Assembly: GCF_964355755.1 (NCBI RefSeq)
Contig: NC_092675.1
Location: 24,406,412 to 24,470,411, forward strand
Length of the DNA: 64,000 nucleotides
Source: Antedon mediterranea
Taxonomy: Eukaryota > Echinodermata > Crinoidea > Comatulida > Antedonidae
Direction of reading: 5' to 3'
Below the pieces are notes generated by a model. The model did no database searches, was not told where the DNA came from, and was given only the letters and a program-made list of their open reading frames with translations. A program made the position numbers and the translations under genes. Positions within the stretch are counted from its first letter, which is position 1. Each line of letters starts with the position of its first letter. This document shows, in pieces, positions 15,001 to 25,800 of this stretch.

Positions 15001-16889
15001 TTCCTGATGACTTCTCCAACACGCTAAAACAAAACCGGTAAACAAACAATAGTAAATTTAACAGAAAATAATATCATCAATGAACATACAACCTCAATAC
15101 TTAATTTCCATAAAATATGGGAGAATAACTTTGATTTGTAACCAAACATAGTATTTAAAACTTACGTTATGTTTGTAAAAATAACTGGTTCAAGACATTG
15201 GTCATCACCACAAGTTTGAATATGAACACATCCCATTGCATACGGTGTAGTAAATGATTCTGGTAATTGTGTTGTTTCTTCCCGACATTGGAGAATAAGA
15301 GCAACTTCGCTACAAGTTCCTACAACACAATCACCGATGGTTTCCGGAATGACTGTTGCATTAGCAATTGAGCCATCCTCACATAACGCAGAAATAGTAA
15401 TTGATTCACCGACCGTAGCAGCAACACATACAGTACCGTTAACATTAGTGGTATGCATTTCAATTATTCCTGATGACTTCTCCAACACGCTAAAACAAAA
15501 CAGGTAAACAAACAATAGTAAATTTAACAGAAAATAATATCATCAATGAACATACAGCCTCAATACTTCATTTCCATGAAATATGGAAGAATAACTTTGG
15601 TTTGTAACCGAAACATATTATTTAAAACTTACGTTATGTTTGAAAAAATAACTGGTTCAAGACACTGGTCGTCAGCACAAGTTTGAATATGAACACAACC
15701 CATTGCATACGGTGTAGTAAATGATTCTGGTAATTGTGTTGTTTGTTCCCGACATTGGAGAATAAGAGCAACTTCGCTACAAGTTCCTACCACACAATCA
15801 CCGGTGGTTTCCGGAATGACTGTTGCATTAGCAATTGAGCCATCCTCACATAACGCAGAAATAGTAATTGATTCACCGACCGTAGCAGCAACACATACAG
15901 TACCGTTAACATTAGTGGTATGCATTTCAATTATTCCTGATGACATCTCCAACACGCTAAAACAAAACAGGTAAACAAACAATAGTAAATGTAATAGAAA
16001 ATAATATAATCAATGAACATACAGCCTCAATACTTAATTTCCATAAAATATGGGAGAATAACTTTGATTTGTAACCAAACATATTATTTAAAACTTACGT
16101 TATGTTTTTAAAAATAACTGGTTCAAGACATTGGTCATCACCACAAGTTTGAATATGAACACATCCCATTGCATACGGTGTAGTAAATGATTCTGGTAAT
16201 TGTGTTGTTTGTTCCCGACATTGGAGAATAAGAGCAACTTCGCTACAAGTTCCTACCACACAATCACCGGTGGTTTCCGGAATGACTGTTGCATTAGCAA
16301 TTGATCCATCCTCACATAACGCAGAAACAGTAATTGATTCACCGACCGTAGCAGCAACACATACAGTACCGTTAACATTAGTGGTGTGCATTTCAATTAT
16401 TCCTGATGACATCTCCAACACGCTAAAACAAAACAGGTAAACAAACAATAGTATATGTAATAGAAAATAATATCATCAATGAAAATACGGCATCAATACT
16501 TAATTTCTATCAATTATGGAAGAATAACTTTAATTTGTTACCGAAACATATTATTTAAAACTTACGTTATGTTTTTAAAAATAACTGGTTCAAGACACTG
16601 GTCGTCAGCACAAGTTTGAATATGAACACAACCCATTGCATACGGTGTAGTAAACGTTTCTGGTAATTGTGTTGTTTGTTCCCGACATTGGAGAATAAGA
16701 GCAACTTCGCTACAAGTTCCTACTTGACAATCACCGGTGGTTTCCGGAGTGACTGTTGCATTGGCAATTGATCCATCTTCACATAACGCAGAAACAGTAA
16801 TTGATTCACCGACCGTAGCAGCAACACATACAGTACCGTTAACATTAGTGGTATGCATTTCAATTATTCCTGATGACTTCTCCAACACG
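1..16889 (-). CDS. Distal tandem array: 36 complete module exons plus one partial
   Basis: Exons: 1-95 (partial), 238-561, 705-1028, 1171-1494, 1638-1961, 2104-2427, 2571-2894, 3036-3359, 3503-3826, 3970-4293, 4436-4759, 4902-5225, 5369-5692, 5835-6158, 6301-6624, 6767-7090, 7234-7557, 7700-8023, 8166-8489, 8633-8956, 9099-9422, 9566-9889, 10032-10355, 10499-10822, 10966-11289, 11433-11756, 11899-12222, 12366-12689, 12833-13156, 13300-13623, 13767-14090, 14233-14556, 14700-15023, 15166-15489, 15633-15956, 16099-16422, 16566-16889. Each module has eight cysteines in the order VCV, ALC, DC, GTC, QC, GC, TC, QC and normally three sequons (NGT, NAT, NIT). No copy has a frameshift or stop. Introns of about 142 bp are nearly as conserved as the exons. 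Because all exons are symmetric, gain or loss of units keeps the frame. Confidence 0.92.
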
Positions 16890-19800
16890 CTAAAACAAAA
16901 CAGGTAAACAAACAATAGTAAATTTAACAGAAAATAATATCATCAATGAACATACAGCCTCAATACTTAATTTCCATAAAATATGGGAGAATAACTTTGA
17001 TTAGTAACCGAACATATTATTTAAAACTTACGTTATGTTTGTAAAAATAACTGGTTCAAGACACTGGTCGTCAGCACAAGTTTGAATATGAACACAACCC
17101 ATTGCATACGGAGTAGTAAATGTTTCTGGTAATTGTGTTGTTTGTTCCCGACATTGGAGAATAAGAGCAACTTCGCTACAAGTTCCTACAACACAATCAC
17201 CGGTGGTTTCCGGAGTGAGTGTTGCATTGGCAATTGATCCATCTTCACATAACGCAGAAACAGTTAGAGATTCACCGACCGTAGCAGCAACACATACTGT
17301 ACTGTTTTCATTAGTGGTGTACTTTTCAATTCTACCTGATGAAATCTCCAGCACACTAAAATATAGGTTACAAAATAAACATTTTTAATTGCATTTTTTT
17401 CAAATACAACTCCATTATTATAAATATACAATAGTGAGAAAGAGTAATCTTTTTTTTTTATTAATAATTCGATTATTTGAAACTTACCTTATGTTTCTGA
17501 ACATAACTGGTTCAAGGCATTTTTCGTCACCACAAGTTTTTATACGAACACAACCCATTTCATATGGTGTAGTAAATGATTCTGGTAATTGTGTTGTTTG
17601 TACACGACATTGCAGGATAAGAGCAACACTGCTACAAGTTCCTACTTGACAATTACCAGTGCTTTCCGGAGTTACTGTTGCATTTGCCATTGATCCATCT
17701 TCACATAACGCAGAAACAGTTACGGATTCACCGACCGTAGCAGCAACACATACTGTACCATTTTCATTAGTGGTGTACTTTTCAATTCTACCTGATGAAA
17801 TGTCCAGCACACTAAAAAATAGGTTACAAAATAAACATTTTTAATTGCATTTTTTTCAAATACAACTTCATTATTATAAATATACAATAGTGAGAAAGAG
17901 TAATCTTTTTTTTAATTAATAATTCGATTATTTGAAACTTACCTTATGTTTCTGAACATAACTGGCTCAAGGCACTTTTCGTCACCACAAGTTTTTATAC
18001 GAACACAACCCATTTCATATGGTGTAGTAAATGATTCTGGTAATTGTGTTGTTTGTAAACGACATTGGAGGATAAGAGCAACACTGCTACAAGTTCCTAC
18101 TTGACAATCACCAGTGCTTTCCGGAGTTACAGTTGCATTTGCCACTGATCCATCTTCACATAACGCAAAAACAGTTACGGATTCACCGACCGTAGCAGCA
18201 ACACATACTGTACCGTTTTCATTACTAGTGTACTTTTCAATTCTACCTGATGAAATCTCCAGCACACTAAAATATAGGTTACAAAATAAACATTTTTAAT
18301 TGCATTTTCTTAAATACAACTCCATTATTATAAATATACAATATTGAGAAAGAGTAAATTTTTTTTTAATTAATAATTCGATTATTTGAAACTTACCTTA
18401 TGTTTCTGAACATAACTAGCTCAAGGCACTTTTCGTCACCACAAGTTTTTATACGAACACAACCCATTTCATATGGTGTAGTAAATGATTGTGGTAATTG
18501 TGTGGTTTGTACCCGACATTGGAGGATAAGAGCAACACTGCTACAAGTTCCTACTTGACAATCACCAGTGCTTTCTGGAGTTATAGTTGCATTTGCCATT
18601 GATCTATCTTCACATAACGCAGAAACAGTTAGAGATTCACCGACAGTAGCAGCAACACATACTGTACCGTTTTCATTAGTGGTGTATTTTTCGATTCTAC
18701 CTGATGAATTTTCCAGCACACTAAATATAGGTAACAAAATAAACATTTTTAATTGCATTTTTTTCAAATACAACTCTATTATTATAAATATATAATAATA
18801 AGAGTAAAAATTGTTTTATTAATAATTCGATTATTTGAAACTTACCTTATGTTTCTGAACATAACTGGTTCAAGGCATTTTTCGTCACCACAAGTTTTTA
18901 TACGAACACAACCCATTGCATACGGTGTAGTAAATGATTCTGGTAATTGTGTTGTTTGTACACGACATTGGAGGATAAGAGCAACACTGCTACAAGTTCC
19001 TACTTGACAATCACCAGTGCTTTCCGGAGTTACAGTTGCATTTGCCATTGATCCATCTTCACATAACGCAGAAACAGTTACGGATTCATCGACCGTAGCA
19101 GCAACACATACTGTACCGTTTTCATTAGTGGTGTACTTTTGAATTCTACCTGATGAAATCTCCAGTACACTGAAATGTAGGTTACAGAATAATCACTTTT
19201 AATAGCATTTTTTCAAATACAACTCCATTATTATAAATATATAATAGTGAGAAAGAGTAATTTTTTTTTAATTAATAATTCGATTATTTTAAACTTACCT
19301 TATGTTTCTGAACATAACTGGTTCAAGGCACTTTTCGTCACCACAAGTTTTTATACGAACACAACCCATTTCATATGGTGTAGTAAATGATTCTGGTAAT
19401 TGTGTTGTTTGTACACGACATTGGAGGATAAGAGCAACACTGCTACAAGTTCCTACTTGACAATTACCAGTGCTTTCCGGAGTTACAGTTGCATTTGCCA
19501 TTGATCCATCTTCACATAACGCAGAAACAGTTACGGATTCACCGACCGTAGCAGCAACACATACAGTACCGTTATCATTAGTGGTGTACATTTCAATTTT
19601 TCCAGATGAAATATCCAGCACACTAACACAGGTTAAATAACAAGAATATTTGTATTGTACATTGTTTAAACAATAAGTCTATCTTGATTATATTATTCTA
19701 ATGAAATCTCCAACAAACTAAACAGAACTTGTAACACATTATTAAAGTATTAAAACGTAAAACAATCTAATCTGCATAGTATTTAATGTGCAATGAAATT

Positions 19801-22800
19801 TAGTTGTTCTGTCGAAAACCAAAAATTGTTATGAGAAACTCTCCACATGTTAAATGTGTAATGGTGGTGATTGCGCTAAAACTAATAATGGGTGTATTAA
19901 ACTTACTTGACATCGTAATCGGGGACATAAGTTAGACATTTGTCATCACTACAAGTCATTATACGAACACACCCCGATTGGGTACAGTTAAATTCATCAC
20001 TTCCGTCACTACAGTCCATTTTTCCATTACATAATGTATCATATCCAATACATTCACCACTTCCACACATAAAACCATTACATGTAAGACATTTCATAAG
20101 AAAAAGAGCTTTAGAACATTCTGCATCTTGGTTGGTTGTATTCAATTGTATAGTAATGGTTTCATTATTGATGGTGCAACGGGTTGTCACATTTACTTCA
20201 GAGTTTGTCTTGACAGTGAAAACTACTTTTCCACTCGCATCAGTGAAATTTGAGTATCCATATGAATAACTATGTCCGACAATTCTGGAGAAAAAAAAAA
20301 CAACCGAAAATTAATTATGGTTATATGTCTGCTGGATATATGGCTATGACAAAACGTTCGAACCTATGACTATGGCAACAATGTGAAAAAAAGAAATACA
20401 CAGTCTTAGTATATGACCGGCATTGAATCATCCAACTAACTTTTAATCATGTGTGTATGGTTATTTTTATTCCATTGACATTAATATAAAGAAGCCGATA
20501 CAAGAGGTGGTTTATTTTATAGATAGGGTTCTTTTTAGTCAAATATAATTGTAGTTTACGTCTATAATATTACTGTTGAATGCGTATAAAAAACAAAATG
20601 GTAAATTTTATACGGCGGACACTGCAGGTTGACAGGTTGCTCGAATGTGATCAGTCAAAGCCTCATATCGCGCATGTGGTTTCTCACTGTTTAACAAAAC
20701 TAAACGCCCAAACCGAAATTGCAGTATTCGCATATAAAGACATTGCACACTCAATAACGTAATAATATTTCACTAAAACATTGATTGAATATTATAACCT
20801 ACAATCCTCAAAGACAAAAACCTACTTAGGTATGTTAATTACAATCATAATAAATACTTACTCAACGTAATGGTCAGGAACAGGTTGCGTACAATCATAA
20901 TCTAAACACACAGATACATTAAGACAAGTTTGCTCATCAGAAACAATTCCTCCCTGCCACAGTGACAAATGTGGGAGTGATGCTACCCAGTACAGCTCAC
21001 CAGAAAACACCTCAATATGTCCATAGTCTTGTGGTTTCCATGCACCTAATATGTATTACAGTAAAACCTGTTTTAGTGTACTATAATTTGTTGTTTATTT
21101 ATTGTTCTTTGTATGTTTCATTACATGACAATAAAATGACAATATAATTTACTCTGAATCTTCATTATCATAAATAATAAGTGTTGTTAGTTTATCAATA
21201 ATAGGATAATAAAATGTTAAATATTTTTCCCCCCTGTACACTAAATTTCAGCTTAATATTTAATTTAACAAAGTAAAAAACACACATAATGACAAGTCCT
21301 TTTTTGTTATGTTAAAATACCTTTTCCACTTTAGCGAATGACAATATATTATCAAGTCGGCGCTGGATGAGGTCGTGCAGTATATTGAGTTACTGTGTTT
21401 AGTGTATCTAAGACTATATATAAATTTACGTAAAGGCAAAATTCGGTAAATCGCGTGTTATTTCTAAAATATTTACTCGATGGTATATAAAGTTGGTTAG
21501 AATCTCGGTACTGATTTTAACCACCTGATTTAACCCTTTTTACTAATTAAATTTAGTTAGATAATTAGTTATTGACAATTAAAACGAATTTAGGTTCAAC
21601 GATTTGCCCCCAATAGGGGTGTTTTCTGATCGTGGTATACACTGTCTAATGGATATCCTCATGAAAAAATACCTGCACACAATAATACGAGGATACTTCG
21701 CATTTTCCTATCTCCTCCTACGATAATTGTTTTCAATAGCTGAAAACCGGTTGAACAGCTCGAGTACAGTATCATAATGTTGAAGACAGACCGAGAATCT
21801 CGGTACTGATTTTAACCTGATGTAACCCTGTTTACTAATTCAATTTAGTTAGATAATAAGTTATTGACAATTAAACGAATTTAGGTTCAACGATTTGAAC
21901 AGCTCGAGTACAGTATCATAATGTTGAAGACAGGCCGATTTTCTTTAAAAAATAATATTTTGATAGATTTAATATACGTTTATACAAATGTATTGATTTG
22001 CAATGAATGGAACATTCCCAATTATTTGGTTTAACCATGCTTGCATACATCCATAGTTTAACACAAGTAAGTAAATTTATGGGCCCTTGGAGAATAAACA
22101 TAAACAGTATTGTAATGCTATACAATACTATAGGTATTAACCACGTTTGATCATCATAGTCATATATACTTTATTGTCCATTTAAAAAACAGAAATGTGA
22201 TTTGAAAACTGGCAAAATACAAAAATATAAAATACAATTTACAAAAACACACACAAAAAGTTAAGAGGCTAAAAATTGTTAAAATTAGATAAAAATTATT
22301 ATTATTTAATTATATTATATGATTTATTATTATATTGAACTAACGATGATTTAAAGTTTATATAAAAGCATTAAAACTATAAAAATAAACAAAAGCGGTT
22401 ACATTTTACCTTTGTACTCTGGAGTTATATAAGTGTATAGCATTAGGTACAAACGAGCACCTAAACCGTTTTGTTTTGGTATTAAGTGCACGTAGTCTTA
22501 TCGCCATTTAAATCGCATTTAATTTCTTATTGTGTGTGTTTGTACCGCTAGATATAATATAAACAAATATACTAATAAACTTTATTACTGTGAGTGTGGG
22601 TAGCCCCTACTTTTAGATTATAAACACATAACAATAATTATAATAATTTATTACTGACAGTTGCTTCTCATCTTTTGTATAAATTAATAATTACAAAAAA
22701 ATATAAACGTCGTAGTGGTGTATCGTTACACGTACTTTACTATTTCAATCGACTATGACAGTGACAATTTTAACATAGTTATTAAATCGGAAATGTTTTA

Positions 22801-25800
22801 CTCTATTTAGTGGTATATTATTTATAAGCCTATAAAAAAATATGTCGTTACTTATAAAAATAAATATAAATAATAAAGAAATATAAAGAATAATTTATTA
22901 TAAAGAATATATTAAAAAAGTGTTCCTCTTTGTATCCCTCATCCCTAACCCTCAACAATAATGTTAGATAGAAAACAAAAATTGGGTTTGTTAAATAAAT
23001 CCAAATCAAACATTTGGACTCATTTTGTGACAAGTTTCTCTTTTGGAAGTAATTTCCAGGGTGCTAATTTTGGTTGACTACATAAATTATTGTGTCTATT
23101 TATTTGTTTATGTAAACGACAATGTTTTATAGTCATGCGTTACGTACATTTGAAATCGCCAGTTCTTTTACGCTGAAATTACTATGTAGGCCTATTCGAG
23201 AACCATCTGTGGACATGATCTAGTAATACATAATTGAAGCTAAAGTAATTTTGGTAAATAATTATTTCTAGATTGTACATGAATTGGATAAAGTATAATA
23301 TACGGAAATCAGCAAGCCATGACGTTTACTTTCATTATTCATGGTAGTTGTAATATTGTGATAAGTGGTGTCACTTTAATGGGCCATCATTAGTAAAACT
23401 ACCTTATGTAAGTCAGGATTCAGAACCTTTTTTCTGCGAAACCAACATACATAACCATACATGTATAGCGTTCTGATTTTTTTACTGATAATGATACTCG
23501 TCGTGAAGGTAGCGATAAATCATCGCTTGTTTGGGTTGTTCCATACCTTTTCTGGCATTCTACAATTTGTTTCTTGGCTCGTTTTACTTCAAAATCCGAG
23601 TCGATGGCAATTTGCGTTATTTTTAGTTCATATATTTCGGCCTTAACTATGGATAAGTTATAGGCCTATGCTCTGTTTCTATAACTTGGTTCACGTAAAG
23701 ATTTTATTTGTTCTTCTTTGTTTATTATACATCTTGTCCATGATTTTAGTTTTGAGTCGGGTGGGGGGGGGGGGAGTGGTAGTTTAATTAAATTTAAATT
23801 AATTAAGATTTCAGAGATTTAATTTCCGTTCTGAGATTTATATTTTCAGTTCCAATAGAGAGTTTCAGATTTTTTAATTATCGCAAATTTTCAACACCAC
23901 TCACGTTAGACAGAACGCTTACAGTTTAAAAGTAGCGATTGTGAACAAAACAACGATTACGTAACATGAACAAAAGGCACGAGTGGAGAAAGCACTGAAC
24001 TCAGTAGACCGTGAAGAATGTTAGAAATCTCTCAGTGAAAAAAAAACCAATATATTTGTTAGCCCAGAAAATAAACGCTAATTACAGGGCAAAGGTACAG
24101 TCAGAGTCGGTACAGTTCGTTATAGTGGTGGTCTATTTTAAGTGACTTAGCTTAGAAAAACAAAGGTTGTTTCTACTCTCCAGTATTTGAAAATCATGCC
24201 TTTATTTCCCCATCAAGCTAAGATAAAGTTATTCCTGAATTTACCTGTGCAGTTGTGGTTACCTAATTGATAGATTTGAGCACAAAATTGAGATATCAGT
24301 TCAAATGTACAGTGTACTTGTGTTAGACTGCCTTCGGTATTAACGGCATCAAGGGGGAAGACAGGATGTACCATGACAAGCTAACTTTGGTTAGGTAGGC
24401 CTAAGTAAAATAATTGTAATTAATAAATGAAACATTTGCTTACCGGTTAACTTCTCGTAATAAAAGGATTGGACGACATCACCTTGTTTTGCTGAACCAG
24501 GTAGTATAGGAACAGAAACAATAATTGATTCATTTAAATTAACCTCCTGACCAGTGTTTTTGTCTATCAACGTCAGATCAAAACGGGTTATCGGCTGAAT
24601 GAGTTTACCTGTAGAGAAATTGTACAGTTAGATAAAACATACAAATCAAATAGATGACAGCGTATGTTTTTAGGGCAATATAAAATAAAAAAGATGACAG
24701 TTTTTATATTTCGTTACAAAGTCTTCATTTTGTCCTCTTTCGAGTTCCCCGTGTTGTCCTGTTTTTTTTTATATTTCAATGTTATGGGCTGCCTCTCACG
24801 AGCTTTGCTTTTCTCATTTACAGCTGAGTGCACTGGGAGTTGTCGGGAATTGAACCCGGGTCTGTGTGGTAGGGTGGCCAGTTCCTTTCCACGCCGCCTT
24901 TTTCTCCCTAGTATTTTCAACTAGGTACTCATTTACAGCTGAGTGGACTGGGAGTTGTCGGGAATTGAACCCGGGTCTATCTGTATGACAGTCAAGTGTC
25001 CTAACCACTCGGCTATCCAACTCCAACTCTTTAAATAATAAAATACAAATACAAACAAAATAACATTACAATATACTAATAGTGACGGATACAAACACTA
25101 ATAAATAATAAATTCTCTTATATTATGAGGAAATAGCAAAACAGAGTGATACATGTTATGATTACAATATCTATATGAAGAAATAGTAAAACGAACATAT
25201 TATTACAAGTGATACAGGACAGTATTATATGGACAAATAGTTAACTATTTAATTATTATAATTTATTATTATTAAATTATTCTCTCCATTCAATCACACA
25301 AGCCCACAAGAGAACCACGTTTTATCACGGTATCTAAATATTCCCACAAAAACAAGTTAGTAAGCTTTCTTCGAGAGTTATATAAATCATATATTATGTA
25401 TATAATTATATAATTTTTACAATATATTGTAATAATATGTATTTCAACAAAATGATTAACACAAGCTCTTACAGTTGTAGTTTGATTGTTAATGCCGATT
25501 AAAGAATTTCGTTTACGTGGGACTCAAACGCTATGCTCTGATTCTACTGTATTCCAAAGAAGAAGAAACTAAATATATTCAATGAAATCTAAAAGCGTAG
25601 CCAATGCCAAATCGAATCTATTATCCTTAAAGTTTAACAGTCAAGGTAAATCTAATGAATCTAATAGATTAGTCTACACCTACTTAAAAAAAAATAAAAA
25701 CCTTTCATTTTAGGTATACAATAGTTGTTTAAAGGTATTTAAACAGTTCGACTCACCTTTCGGATCAACAGACGTAGGTATGTTTAATAACTGGGTTTCA

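Larger units (their letters stand above)
1..19622 (-). repeat. Macrosatellite-like exon/intron tandem repeat, 466/467-bp unit
   Basis: The repeated unit comprises one 324-nt exon and one intron of 142-143 bp. Units alternate between 466 and 467 bp because of a one-base difference before the splice donor (CCGAAACATATT versus CCAAACATATT on the plus strand). The five right-most units are shorter (449-455 bp) and diverged. Higher-order periods are visible at about 933, 1865 and 2800 bp. Confidence 0.95.
24609..25756. other. Intron of giant gene holding SINE sequences
   Basis: A 1.15-kb intron. The left half is occupied by tRNA-derived SINE copies (24815-25024); the rest is AT-rich with no supported feature. 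The open frames here on either strand are SINE sequence, not genes. Confidence 0.6.

Noticed and set aside
1-17354. Regular repeats with unit about 466 bp could suggest a CRISPR array or a bacterial repeat locus
   Set aside because: The unit is far too long, both 'repeat' and 'spacer' are conserved, and each unit is an exon with GT-AG introns. The surroundings are eukaryotic.
24951-25024. Functional tRNA on the minus strand
   Set aside because: The acceptor stem is perfect, but no proper anticodon stem forms and part of the sequence recurs next door with a shared non-tRNA tail, so it is a SINE.
24664-25026. Open frames on both strands around 24.7-25.0 kb
   Set aside because: They are SINE sequence; the repeated peptide PGFNSRQLPVHSAVNE comes from the tRNA-like head and tail.
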